A stretch of DNA of 64,000 nt from Allolobophora icterica (GCA_963556255.1 OY744604.1:96873261-96937260), one strand, 5' to 3'. Shown: positions 11,720 to 21,775, counted from the stretch's first letter. Translations and numbers: made by a program. Notes: generated from the sequence alone by a model not told the origin.

Positions 11720-13080
11720 TGAGTCTGAAGAGTTCAGGCTACAGCTGCAGAAACGCCATTAGAATGACATGAATGATAGGGCCTCATTGGCGGCAATTAC
11801 ATATCGATTGGAAGGAACTGTTTATTGGTGATTATGAAAACGTTCTTTAAAACGGTATTGCAACCTTTCCACGTTGGAAAACTAGTATACAGGCTGGAAA
11901 CAATGTAAGTGTCGAATGCACAATAAAAAATGGCCGTTTTGTCGTGATTTCAGCAAATGAGCTGAGATTTCTCAAACATCAGGTTGGTCTCTTACACGTG
12001 TTAGCGCAATGAATCTTTTTCCCAGCTGCAGGCCGACAATTCTAAACGCTCTGTCAGGAATATCACGTAAATCGACTTCGGAGAAATAATTGCCTGCATT
12101 CACGAAGTGCGCAGATAATTATGCTGGAGTCTTGCGGAGTAGGTGTTCCTTTCTGAGTGGCAGGACTGTGGCTGTCATGTTGTTAGTCATGCAACACATC
12201 AACATATAGGTTACACGTCATGTGCGTGTTGTGACGTTAAGGGTCTGATAGAAGACAGATATTAGTGTGGCTCAAACGTTAACAGACGTCGGTGTCTGGC
12301 TATTGGAAAGATGACCAGAATTGACGAGATCATCCATTCTACAAGAGAAACGTCTAACAGTGTCTATCTCTTACAATCTCTGTCTGCGTTGCATTATAGT
12401 ATCACGTTACATCAGAACTTCATTGTAGAATAGTGCAACAATCGTGAAACGTGTAAAGAGTTGTTACACATTTGGCGTTTTATGTTGTAACGATTGAGCT
12501 TCAAGAATCCTGTGACAGTCGTGAATCTTGTAATAATTGCTACGTAGTTGTTGTAGCACTGGGGCATATTAGGCATGGTCAGCCCTAGATACCTATGTAA
12601 TTACTAATACTACTGCTGCTATGGTAGGGCACAAAGCGGCGGGTCAAGGGTCATTCCGTGAAACATACATCTGTGATCAAGGTCACTGACGAGATGTTAC
12701 ATGTACTGCTTGCCCTACAAATGCCGCACACGTTCCCTTAGCTTTGAGCGGAGTTGGAGACAAAGGGTCATTAATCCGTTGAAAACAAGAAGAGGTCGGA
12801 CGGTGCATACTTTGGTCGACATTAAATCATTGAGCAGAGATGCATTGTTACATAAAGGCAGCCAGATCTTTGTCAAAAGTGTTGGCAAACAAGGAAATCA
12901 TAACAATAATCAAATATCTCTTAAACGTTTAATCCATTGAGTGTGGACAGGCTGTAAAGGCCAGCGCTGCGTCTCAGCGCTTAGTACAATGCGAAACTGG
13001 TCTGTATGTAGTGTTTCGCTCTGCGTGAACCTTTTGTGGAAATATGTAATTTACGTAACTTATGGGCTACCCTACGCGCA
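11720..13080. other. intergenic, nothing recognised
   Basis: No ORF with family resemblance, no clear terminal repeats and no tandem array. Confidence 0.5.
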
Positions 13081-13086
13081 ACTAGG

Positions 13087-13247
<161 letters not shown>

Positions 13248-13339
13248 ATACATTTCGAATGCAATGATCACGATTTGATAACGTTTATATAGGGGGAGGT
13301 GTGGGATATCAAAAGAGATAGACAATGTTTACGAATACA

Positions 13340-13415
13340 GGCGCTCTTTGGGCGTCACTGTTTGGGCGTCACTGTCTGGGCGTCACTCTTTGGGCGTCAC
13401 TGTCTGGGTGCCATT
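13340..13415 (+). repeat. short minisatellite, ~18-bp GGGCGTCACTG units
   Basis: CTTTGGGCGTCACTGT is repeated about four times with small changes before decaying into GGGTGCCATTG. Confidence 0.8.
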
Positions 13416-13419
13416 GTTT

Positions 13420-14969
13420 TCCAGCACAAACACTTTGGCACACGCCGTTTCGGCGCCAGGGCTTTTGGGCGCTACTGAATAAATTGGTGTTTATTTGAGT
13501 TTTCGTGTTAATGTGTTATTCAATAATGTCCACCTGTTTTCAATGGTAGTTGTTGGAAATTGATTAATACAATTCATTAATCCAGAGGACGTATACAGCG
13601 CCTCTTCTCAGAGGCGCAAATTAATTGCTAGTTATTTATCGATTATTTGATTACTTATAAATACTTAAAAATTACCAAAGACTGAAAAATAATTTTAATT
13701 ACCAATACTTCTAACATATTTACAAACAAAGAAATCTGATCTGTGCGATCAAAATAAAACTTCTCCTTCAAACAATAATGGTCGATTATTAATTAGGCCT
13801 ATAACGGCATATTCATCGAATAGTAAAAATTATTTCCATTTTAATTCGAACAAACAAACTTGCAAACTGTTAACCAAACAATAAGAAACATTTATTTTAC
13901 GTGCATATGTTTACTGGTAGGGTCTACACTACCTTTATATAGAACAATAAATCAAAGAATTGCACAAATCGGCAACAGTGTAGAGCTAGATTGATTCCTA
14001 TGCTGTTAGCTTTCTCTCGAACTGGAGACGGTGAGACTTTTCAAATGTTCGCAGCACTATATCATTATTTTGACCAGGATTGTGTTTATTCTTCTTCTTT
14101 ACCGTTTTATGACATTGTTGCACTGTTGTTATAAAGTATGTCTGTCTGTCTTACGTTACAAAAGATCACTGACTAAGATTAGCTTGGATCAAAGTGGATT
14201 GGATTGGATAAGGTTACATGGAGGCTCTTCATATTCGCCTTCTATTTGCAACCTTAGAAACTGCAACCTTTTTGCTTGAAGTTTAAGACTTTGTTTTTAA
14301 CGGATATGGTTGTAATCATGTTTGAGTAGATATCTAGAATACCTTGACACGAAGTTGTATGCTGATTCACGTTATGCATTAGACTATAATATTTTATCCA
14401 TTGCTAACAAATGGAAGCCATACGATCAAAGTGTTATAATTACACGAGAAAATAATTACTGGACCCGTTGACATAACAGCTTCCATTCACATGGATTTTT
14501 GCCAATGGATGAAAGTCGGTCCAATGCACTACATGAACTACAGAAAACTCCTCTTCAAGGTTCGTGACACAAATTACTGGGCTCTACCTCTACGCAATCA
14601 TATTCGTCTCGTAGGTATATAATTATAGTCAAAACATTGTCTGCTTGAACCAGCCATTACCTGTTGAGATTTCACCTTCTTCAGTGTTTCATGGCAGGCT
14701 ATGCAGTGCAATATCCCGAGAGTTGAAATGCGGAAGTTGCTGTCGTATATATTGAAAGGATACAGGACGACATGCAATGATCCAATTGTTTCGCCGTTTG
14801 CCGCAATTGGTAAACGTCACGCGATGAAGTATTTCAGTAGAAGGAGACTTTTGTTCAGAATCCGACCTCAAGTCGAATGTTCCTGTCTCGTGATCGTTTG
14901 TCGACTCGCAATAAATAAGCCAACGTTTTCAACAAGTGAACTGAACGACCAAAATAACCGAACGCATGG
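13420..14969. other. intergenic left flank of the Polinton
   Basis: AT-rich, with no supported gene or repeat. Its last five bases, CATGG (14965-14969), are the left target-site duplicate. Confidence 0.6.
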
Positions 14970-15412
14970 AGTAGATGTCTATTACGGGGTTTGGCGCAGC
15001 ACCTCACTATTCTATCAAATTTGTCAGGGGATGGTCTCCACCCCCACATTTTTTTTTCTTTTTGTCCCCATTTAGTGTACGAATTGCGCCACCAAAAAAC
15101 CTGCCAGCGGGCTTTGGCGCAGCACCTCACTATTCTATCAAATTTGTCAGGGGATGGTCTCCACCCCCACATTTTTTTTGTCCCCACCACTCCATTATTT
15201 CACCGAATTAAGAGGATGCCGGTTTACACCATCTAGGCCACTAGAGAGTCCGTAGATCCCACGGGCCCTGATAGCGGATCGATTTTTAGTGTACGAATTG
15301 CGCCACCAAAAACCTGCCAGCCAAAACAAAAAAAGGATCGTGGATTGCCTTAACACATCAAACCGCAAAAGTCCCGTTTGCTGCCGGCCGAGACCCTCCC
15401 ACGAGGCCGGCC
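14970..15412 (+). repeat. Polinton left terminal inverted repeat
   Basis: 443 bases with the same length as the inverted copy at 33064-33506 and identical at every stretch compared. Weaker similarity (a shared CTAATCGTACGGTGG) continues to about 15465. Inside, a 123-bp-period block (TTTGGCGCAGCACCTC) occurs twice, and a TTAGTGTACGAATTGCGCCA block also occurs twice. Confidence 0.97.
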
Positions 15413-15518
15413 CAAACCATTGGAGTGTGCCAGTAAAAATTATAACTCCGCTAATCGTACGGTGGCGGTGCGCTAGGAATTACAGACTCACCACCCCAAC
15501 CGCCTACGATGAAAATTT

Positions 15519-16124
15519 TTATATCGTGGTTCGCGGAGAAGACCCAGCGCTGGTTAGTTTCTTGATTAGTTCTGCCACCATCTGGTCTTTGCTTTGACTC
15601 GGCAACTCTTTTTTTCCATTCTTGCTTTGTATATCACGTTTCATCGTTCTATATTTCTCCTCCTCTCCCAGAATAAGTTTATATTCTTCATCGCTAATAG
15701 CCGTGTCCTCTAACGCCTTAGAAATGTGGTCATGAACAGTGTTTAGCTTACTCTCCGCCAAAATACAAATTTCGTCGTGTTTTGAAGCTTTAGCAACAAA
15801 CGATCGGCTAACAACATTCCCGATAATATCCAGAAAACTGGTCGCTATGGCCAAACTCTCCAGAACAATACCAGGAATAAAACCAATACCAGTGGCCAAC
15901 ATAGCTGCCCCACCCACCCCAGTTCCAAGACTAACTATAGCAAGGCCGGCCGAGGCCCCATTAGCCACATCTACAACCCTCTTATACTTCTTGCATAGTT
16001 GTCCCCGACTTATCGCCTCAGATCTCAGGAATGCTTCTACTTCACCGATCTTCTGTAGACGAAACGTCTGCGACTTCGTGTCTGACGAAATTGTCGGCTC
16101 CGTAAGCGTTGGATACAAAGCCAT
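15519..16124 (-). CDS. conserved Polinton membrane-associated protein, function unknown
   Basis: A 201-aa protein. A polar N-terminus (FRLQKIGEVEAFL) leads into a basic KKYKRVVD stretch. Then comes a long small-residue hydrophobic region at about residues 55-105, two helices rich in Gly and Ala (GTGVGGAAMLATGIGF, then a VLESLAIATSFLDIIGNVV-type helix). The C-terminal half is charged, with AESKLNTVHDHISKAL and DEEYKLILGEEEKY. I recognise this family as common beside Polinton genes in cnidarian and mollusc genomes, but no function is known to me. Glycine-rich hydrophobic pairs suggest membrane insertion or oligomerisation (inference). It is the last gene of the leftward block and lies just inside the left TIR. 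The ATG follows the upstream stop by a 12-nt A-run. Confidence 0.8.
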   Translation of the reverse strand: MALYPTLTEPTISSDTKSQTFRLQKIGEVEAFLRSEAISRGQLCKKYKRVVDVANGASAGLAIVSLGTGVGGAAMLATGIGFIPGIVLESLAIATSFLDIIGNVVSRSFVAKASKHDEICILAESKLNTVHDHISKALEDTAISDEEYKLILGEEEKYRTMKRDIQSKNGKKELPSQSKDQMVAELIKKLTSAGSSPRTTI

Positions 16125-16136
16125 TGTTTTTTTTTT

Positions 16137-16691
16137 TTATAGTTGCTCTATTAGTAAAGTTACGTTTAAGTCGATAGATGAAGTACTTTCAACGCCTCTC
16201 TTTTTGCCTTCAATTCGGAAACTCGTTTGTCCTGGAACGAATATTGCCCTAGCTGCATCAAATTGTCCACTTGAAATGTCGACTGTACGATCGATGCTAC
16301 CACCAGCAGCCGCCGGTGCTATAACGCGAACTGTTGCATCACCACCGCAAACACCAAAGACTGTTAGCTTCCAGAACCCGCCCTCTAACGAAACCCCCTG
16401 ATTGGTGGTTTGCAAACTTATACACGGAAAACGCGCAGCGGTCAATGGAAGAGTTTGCCACGCACTGGTGGTTACCGTTCCGGCCGCCGTATAGATATCG
16501 CGGCTGTGGTAATCGTCAGACACGAAGTCGATGTGTTGTTGAGGCACCGCGGTCAAAAGCTCTGCGGTGGGCTTTGGGATGTCGTACCCCCAGTGGCCTA
16601 CACCACCTAGACTGTCTATGCTGTATTTGCACATGTCTATTTCTCCGTGTTGACGGAGATACCCCCGAATCTTGTAGTGCGCGTCAGTCAT
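16137..16691 (-). CDS. small beta-rich structural protein (unknown)
   Basis: A 184-aa protein directly downstream of the fibre gene with a 6-nt gap. Short alternating segments (VTTSAWQTLPL, WKLTVFGVCG, ATVRVIAPAAAG, SSIDLNVTLLIEQL) suggest a beta sandwich. No signal or membrane helix is visible. Position suggests a virion attachment or fibre-associated protein (inference). I do not recognise the family. Confidence 0.7.
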   Translation of the reverse strand: MTDAHYKIRGYLRQHGEIDMCKYSIDSLGGVGHWGYDIPKPTAELLTAVPQQHIDFVSDDYHSRDIYTAAGTVTTSAWQTLPLTAARFPCISLQTTNQGVSLEGGFWKLTVFGVCGGDATVRVIAPAAAGGSIDRTVDISSGQFDAARAIFVPGQTSFRIEGKKRGVESTSSIDLNVTLLIEQL

Positions 16692-16697
16692 ATTTTT

Positions 16698-18875
16698 CTA
16701 TACTACTGACTGTCCATCGCGTTTAAAATATGTGTAGATCTGGAAGTGGGTTATTCCAAAAGTAGGTTGTGGTGGGCTGGTGGCCAAGACCATCAGCCTG
16801 AATTTTTTGTATAAACTCTGAGTTGTGAAGGTGAACTCTTGTGCAGAATTAGTCAAAGTGACATTGGAGGTGATGAGCTCATCAAATCTCATCGAATCGG
16901 TGGGTGGAGTCCCATAAATCCTCCAGGACGTGACACGCGGAGCAGTAGAACTAATTCCCCCAGTCAGACTAACCTTCCATACTCGCACAGCCGTCGGGCA
17001 TTCAATCTGTAACCAAGTCCCACTACCACTACCCTGATCCAAAATATCGGCTCTCGATCTGGACGCCGTCTTCCACTCACCCCTCACACCCGAGTTGAAT
17101 GCCATATGAGGCGGGTTAGTGGGTAAAGATTCGTTGGCTGAGGCAATAAAACCCGTTTCGGAAACGTTTCTGGATAGGGGCGGAATGTGGCCGCTGTAGT
17201 TGAGAATCTTGAGGCCCGCCGCGTATCGCCTTTCATTAGCTATCTCACTGTCTACATACCGCTTGTTAGTCAGGTACCATGGTCCCGAGGGCGGCGTTTC
17301 ATTATTCGTAGTGGCGATGGTGATCAGCCGCGTCACTTGTTTAAAACTCACAGCGTCGCTATCGGATCCTGGAATTTCTGTTGGGAGCCCAGTCACTCTT
17401 TTACCACCCATAGCCAGATCACCGGTCATGGTACTGCCGGATTTTAGCACGCAGGCGTTCCTAACGATAATATCTTGCTCGTTGGCATATCTCTTAGCGG
17501 CGTCAGCTTTCTGGTCCGCATAGAGTCTAACGGAAGCTCCAATTTCAGCGTTTTTCACGTCAACGTATCGTTTATTTGTCACATGCAACGGTTCTGTTGG
17601 TACTCTATCACTCTTTGTCATGTTGTCGGCGATCAGCTTCGATACTTGTGCCATACTCGACGCGTCGCTTTCGGACGTTGCTGCGCTCGTAGGGAGCCCA
17701 GTAACTCTATTACCACCCATGGTTAAATCACCCGTCATTGCGTCGCCAGCTTTAAGCACGCATGCGCTCCTAACGATAACATCTTGCTCGTTGGCGTACG
17801 TCTTAGCAGCTTCAGCTTTCTGGTCCGCATAGAGTCTAACTGAAGCTCCAATCTCAGCGTTTTTCGCGTCCACATACCGTTTGTTAGTCAAGTACTTTGG
17901 TCCCGCCGGCGCCGTATCATTATTCATAGTGGCGCTGCTGATCAGCTGCGTCACCTGTTTCAAACTCGCGGCGTCGCTATCGGATCCTGGAATTTCTGTT
18001 GGCAGCCCAGTCACTCTTTTGCCACCCATGGTCAAATCACCAGTCATAGAATCGCCGGTTTTGAGCACATGCCCGCCTCTTACGATAGCATGCTTCTCGT
18101 CCACATATCTTCTAGCGGTGGTGACCTTCTCATCCACGTACTGTCTGTAAGAAGCGTCGCGGGAATCTACATACCGCTTATTCACCACATGCAACGACTC
18201 CGTGGGTACTCTATCGAGTTTTACTAGAGCGCCAGCGACCGCTGTTGACACTTGTTTCCAACTCGCTGCGTCGCTATCGGATCCTGAAATTTCTGTTGGG
18301 AGCCCAGTAACTCGGTGGCCACCCATAACTAAACTTCCAGTCATTACACCGCCGGATTTGAGCACGCACGCATTCCTGACGATAACATCTTGCTCGTTAA
18401 CATAACTTTTAACAATAAGGTCCTTGTCATCTGCATACCGCCTAACGGAATCTCTCAGCCCCGCATTCTTCTCGTCCGTGTACTGCTTGGCATCGATAAG
18501 CTTTTGGTCTGCATGATTTTCGGCCGCGGTCGCCTTCTGGTCCGCGTATCGTACCACTTGTGCCCAGCTCGCAGCGTCGCTTTCAGACGCACCAGCGTCT
18601 GTGGGCAAACCAGTCAATTTATGACCGCCCATTTTTAGAACGCCAGACATCGTTCCACCGGTGAGTTGCAGGTTGTCCTGATCTACGATGTCTGCATAAG
18701 CCTTTGTCGCGGCGTCCGTTTCCATCGTCGGCGTTCCCACGTTTGTCAGTCGAAAACCTCCAGCCGACAGAATTCCCATCATGGTATCACCCGCTTTGTG
18801 GACGAGCCCAGCGGCGCTTATCTGCCCCCCTCCCACCCCACCTCCACCGTCTCTTCCAAATTTATCAACCGGCAT
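16698..18875 (-). CDS. phage tail-fibre-like attachment protein with discoidin-like C-terminus
   Basis: A 725-aa protein from ATG at 18875; an upstream TTG frame is less likely. It carries six copies of a fibre-shaft repeat of the form MTGDLTMGGKRVTGLPT, spaced about 100 residues apart in the middle. These alternate with coiled-coil-like segments such as NKRYVDAKNAEIGASVRLYA. This repeat style is known from bacteriophage tail fibres. From about residue 590 the protein switches to a domain with GEWKTASRSRADILD, WLQIECPTAVRVWKV and a closing FGITHFQIYTY. That is the pattern of F5/8-type (discoidin, galactose-binding-like) domains, so the tip may bind glycans. The probable role is a trimeric receptor-binding fibre on the virion. 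TATATAAAAAAAATG places a TATA-like string right before the start. Confidence 0.85.
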   Translation of the reverse strand: MPVDKFGRDGGGGVGGGQISAAGLVHKAGDTMMGILSAGGFRLTNVGTPTMETDAATKAYADIVDQDNLQLTGGTMSGVLKMGGHKLTGLPTDAGASESDAASWAQVVRYADQKATAAENHADQKLIDAKQYTDEKNAGLRDSVRRYADDKDLIVKSYVNEQDVIVRNACVLKSGGVMTGSLVMGGHRVTGLPTEISGSDSDAASWKQVSTAVAGALVKLDRVPTESLHVVNKRYVDSRDASYRQYVDEKVTTARRYVDEKHAIVRGGHVLKTGDSMTGDLTMGGKRVTGLPTEIPGSDSDAASLKQVTQLISSATMNNDTAPAGPKYLTNKRYVDAKNAEIGASVRLYADQKAEAAKTYANEQDVIVRSACVLKAGDAMTGDLTMGGNRVTGLPTSAATSESDASSMAQVSKLIADNMTKSDRVPTEPLHVTNKRYVDVKNAEIGASVRLYADQKADAAKRYANEQDIIVRNACVLKSGSTMTGDLAMGGKRVTGLPTEIPGSDSDAVSFKQVTRLITIATTNNETPPSGPWYLTNKRYVDSEIANERRYAAGLKILNYSGHIPPLSRNVSETGFIASANESLPTNPPHMAFNSGVRGEWKTASRSRADILDQGSGSGTWLQIECPTAVRVWKVSLTGGISSTAPRVTSWRIYGTPPTDSMRFDELITSNVTLTNSAQEFTFTTQSLYKKFRLMVLATSPPQPTFGITHFQIYTYFKRDGQSVV

Positions 18876-18905
18876 TTTTTTTATATACAAAAAGGTGACG
18901 GAAGT

Positions 18906-19331
18906 CTAACATAAGTCAAGCACGATATCTTCAAAATTCTTTCCAGCAGCGAGCTCTATTAGCACGGCTAGGCAGAGATGACCACATACCACATCATCTG
19001 GCCCCTGTAGCTGAAACGTTTGTGTTCTTATAGGATTTTTTAAATATCTAGAAATTTCGAGAGGCGGATCCAGCCCATAACTGTCAAAATAGACGGCTTT
19101 TGGTCCATCTATCCAATAGGCGACCCAGTGAGTACCATCACCAGAACCGGAATCCAGATTAACAACTCCACACTCCTTCTCACGAGCCACGGCGGGCAGA
19201 CCATCTCGCATGAAAACACCGCGGAAATGCGGCAGACCTCGGGCGACTTTCTCTATGTCAAAGTTGTCCAACGGTTTTAGTTTTTTTGCCCGATATAGTA
19301 GAGACCGGATCCTTTGCACTTTGAACAGCAA
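18906..19331 (-). CDS. adenain-like cysteine protease (maturation protease)
   Basis: A 141-aa protein of the adenovirus-protease/Ulp1 fold family, expected to cleave capsid and core precursors during virion maturation. Catalytic set visible: His68 (THWVAYW), Asp83 (YFDSYG), Gln109 and Cys116 (QGPDDVVCGHLCL). The Gln-to-Cys spacing of 7 equals that known for adenain. The N-terminal LDNFDIEKV...FRGVFMRD is typical of Polinton copies. The start overlaps the end of the pX-like gene by 55 bases in another frame. The family is usually 120-200 aa, so the length is normal. Confidence 0.93.
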   Translation of the reverse strand: MLFKVQRIRSLLYRAKKLKPLDNFDIEKVARGLPHFRGVFMRDGLPAVAREKECGVVNLDSGSGDGTHWVAYWIDGPKAVYFDSYGLDPPLEISRYLKNPIRTQTFQLQGPDDVVCGHLCLAVLIELAAGKNFEDIVLDLC

Positions 19332-19852
19332 CCACCATAAGTCTGGCGCCCGAGATATAAACCGGTCCCGCGGACCTGAGCTTCGAGTTCGCGATTGTGA
19401 CGCGCGGCCTCTGCTAAAGCCGCGTCGTCGATCCGTTTTTTCTCGGCTTGGGCCGCATCGCTGGCCTGTTTCTTGCGCAGAGCCTCTGCATCGCTGGCCT
19501 GTTTGTTGTGCACGGCCTTTGCCACCTCGGCGGCCCCTCCAGCCGCGGCACCCACCGCGCCTAACCCACTAAAAATCAGCGGGAGGAGAGCCAGTAGTGG
19601 AAGAAATCCGCCCGATTTTGTCATCTTTTTCAATTGTGTTTTGGTGAATCTCAGCTCCATGCCAACGCCTTCCGAAATCTTCCTCACGATTCGGGCGGCT
19701 TGAACTTTCGTAAGCGCGAGCTTATCTTCTCCGCGAAGCTGGCCATGAGTGAGCCGGATCGTGGCACCAGTGCCGGCGCGCGCAGCTCTAGCTAATGTTT
19801 GCTTTTGCCCTTCGGTCAGTGAAAGGCCGAACGCAACGTATTCAGTTTTCAT
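19277..19852 (-). CDS. pX-like core/minor virion protein
   Basis: A 191-aa protein. The N-terminal third is basic and polar, with LTHGQLRGEDKLALTKVQAA and LRFTKTQLKKM. A hydrophobic Gly/Ala-rich segment follows (FLPLLALLPLIFSGLGAVGA, about residues 84-104), then a repeated Ala-Lys coiled stretch (KKQASDA twice). The tail is GTGLYLGRQ...CCSKCKGSGLYYIG with a CxxC pair. This layout is that of the protein usually called PX in Polintons, compared with adenovirus core proteins. The role in genome packaging or membrane disruption is inferred. The 3' end overlaps the protease start by 55 bases. Confidence 0.75.
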   Translation of the reverse strand: MKTEYVAFGLSLTEGQKQTLARAARAGTGATIRLTHGQLRGEDKLALTKVQAARIVRKISEGVGMELRFTKTQLKKMTKSGGFLPLLALLPLIFSGLGAVGAAAGGAAEVAKAVHNKQASDAEALRKKQASDAAQAEKKRIDDAALAEAARHNRELEAQVRGTGLYLGRQTYGGCCSKCKGSGLYYIGQKN

Positions 19853-19909
19853 TTTTGGAAAAAATATATCTAAAAGAGGGCCTTGTATCTAAATGTGAAA
19901 AACCGATTT

Positions 19910-21205
19910 CTAGTAGACGACGTTGAATTTGCTGCCATCCGATTCAAAATTCAGGAGTCGGTCGCTGATCAGGACGGCATATGCTGTCGTATTATTTGGT
20001 ACCCCTTCGTTAAAGTCCACCTTGATTTGTATGTCCTGTACAGAGGTTTTAAGTCGTTCGGATTGCCTGCGCACGTCCAGGACGAAGATCGGAAACAAAT
20101 CTACAAATTCGATTGGTGTCGGTTGGCATGACGATTCACGCGCGTCTATACCGCAATATTCTTCCTTGAAGTCACGTAGGGCCTTGTAAGCGCGAGAGGT
20201 TGTCCTCTTGGTGAAGTCGAGATTCATGTCAACCACCGGGTAGCGATCGCTGTTGAGCATAGCGAAAATGTTGCGAACCTGCACATGGTCAAACAGTGCC
20301 GGATTCTGGCCTTGATGTGCATTCTTTCCAGTCTGAAAAGCAACAAGAATCCAGCGTGGCTTTTCCGTGCCCGACTTAACGCTCAAACGCCAGGAAAAAG
20401 TCGTCGCTCGTGGCACCGCAATGTTGTCGCATTGCATGGCGCGGAATGCTACAGGTACCTTAACCTTGGCTTCAATCTGCTTCATAAGCATGCTTTTATA
20501 CTCCAGAGCGGGTATTATATGCGGCATGAACCAGGAGAGTTTAGTCAGCGCGATCTGGCCATTGGCCGCTGCGGCTTCCTTGAAGATCGCGTCTGCATCC
20601 CCCTGCCGGCTCAGCAGTAAGGAGTGTTTGATCCCGTATACGACCTTGTGATAATCATCGCAAAAACCGAATAGATGTCTTAAGGGAACGATGAATGAAA
20701 ACGTTCCAATAGGGACGGGTTTTCCAATGATCATCAGTCGACGGGCCTCGAAGCCGATATTCGCAGCCGCCGCCGCCGCGGTCGTGTCCTTCTGCCAACA
20801 CATGTTTAAACCTTCGCCTTTGGAAAAATCATCGCCGTATACCAGCATGCCTTTCATCGTCGTGGCTTGCCCAGGTGACATGACATTCTCTATCTCGGTA
20901 TTGTTAGCCAGGTATCGAATTTGAGAAAACATGTACGGGATAGCATTGTTGATGAATGACACCAACGAGTCTGCGTTGTAACCCGCGCCAGTTGATGTAA
21001 TCCTGCCCTCCACAAGAAGGTAACTCTTGGAAGGTTGCGTGAAAATGTCTTGATTCTGGATGTCTATCTGTATGGCCTGGCCGTTGTTAATAGCCGCAGG
21101 GTTTTGTGATTCATACTCACGGTATTCAAACGATTCTATGCTATTGTCATCGGGTACCGCCGAAGCGATGTCCAACATTTCACTCGGCACGTCAAATGCC
21201 GCCAT
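19910..21205 (-). CDS. major capsid protein (double jelly-roll type)
   Basis: A 431-aa protein corresponding to the Polinton protein once called PY and since recognised as a double jelly-roll capsid protein. Visible marks: an early IQIDIQNQDIFTQPSKSYLL strand region, PYMFSQIRYLANNTEIENV in the first barrel, IIGKPVPIGTFSFIVPLRHL near the middle, and WILVAFQTGK with VQVRNIFAMLNSDRYP in the second barrel. It would build the hexon-like capsomers of an icosahedral virion. The gene is centred in the leftward structural block and the frame is intact. Confidence 0.88.
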   Translation of the reverse strand: MAAFDVPSEMLDIASAVPDDNSIESFEYREYESQNPAAINNGQAIQIDIQNQDIFTQPSKSYLLVEGRITSTGAGYNADSLVSFINNAIPYMFSQIRYLANNTEIENVMSPGQATTMKGMLVYGDDFSKGEGLNMCWQKDTTAAAAAANIGFEARRLMIIGKPVPIGTFSFIVPLRHLFGFCDDYHKVVYGIKHSLLLSRQGDADAIFKEAAAANGQIALTKLSWFMPHIIPALEYKSMLMKQIEAKVKVPVAFRAMQCDNIAVPRATTFSWRLSVKSGTEKPRWILVAFQTGKNAHQGQNPALFDHVQVRNIFAMLNSDRYPVVDMNLDFTKRTTSRAYKALRDFKEEYCGIDARESSCQPTPIEFVDLFPIFVLDVRRQSERLKTSVQDIQIKVDFNEGVPNNTTAYAVLISDRLLNFESDGSKFNVVY

Positions 21206-21316
21206 TATTATAGTTAAAAAAGTTCAAGCTTCAATTATTAATCATGTTGCAAATTAATTTCATATGTGGTGGGTTAAACATTTTTTTCCGTTTTGTGAAT
21301 TAGTCGGAAATTTTTT

Positions 21317-21775
21317 TCATTTTGCAAGAAACAGACCCCTACCACAACGACTCGGCTTTATAGTCTTGAAACCGGATCCAGCAATGCGGCTGTTTATGTC
21401 AGCCATTGTCGGAACAACGGGTGGCGGACTCACAGCCAGTTGTTTCAAGTATTCGATGCTCTTGTCGCTGAGCGCCTTCTCCAAAGGTGCGGGAACAACG
21501 GGCGCGGCAGATGAATTTTCATTTCGTAAATGAGCTTCATTTACGGCCGCAGCGCGTCTCGCTTTCACGGCATCAACAATTTGCCTGACGGCAGATGCTG
21601 TTGTGGCGCCGGCTTTCGCGACATTACCAACCGCCTTGGCAACGTTTGTGATTGTGCCTCTATTCGCCGAAATGAAGGAGCCTGCACGGCCAAGGAAGCC
21701 CGCGATTTTGGGTATCCAGTCGAAAAGTCCACCACCCACGACACGACGCCGCTTTTTTATTCCAAGAACCAACAT
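21317..21775 (-). CDS. pVI-like small virion protein with adenain-type cleavage motif
   Basis: About 152 aa from the internal ATG at 21775; an upstream ATG at 21805 would overlap the preceding gene's stop. The start is basic (KKRRRVVGGG). An amphipathic-looking helix GGLFDWIPKIAGFLGRAGSF resembles membrane-lytic peptides. An Ala/Val-rich helix and a Pro-rich linker follow. Near the end, IAGSG fits the adenain consensus (M/I/L)XGX-G, and VVGGG near the start is close to it. By analogy with adenovirus pVI it may be processed by the protease and assist membrane passage (inference). Confidence 0.65.
   Translation of the reverse strand: MLVLGIKKRRRVVGGGLFDWIPKIAGFLGRAGSFISANRGTITNVAKAVGNVAKAGATTASAVRQIVDAVKARRAAAVNEAHLRNENSSAAPVVPAPLEKALSDKSIEYLKQLAVSPPPVVPTMADINSRIAGSGFKTIKPSRCGRGLFLAK

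Noticed and set aside
14975..15236. Short frames inside the TIR, mirrored at 33240-33509
   Set aside because: Both copies are TIR sequence with internal duplication; no family resemblance.
15739..16401. 220-codon plus-strand frame
   Set aside because: Antisense shadow of two well-supported leftward genes; similar shadows throughout 16-30 kb were left out.
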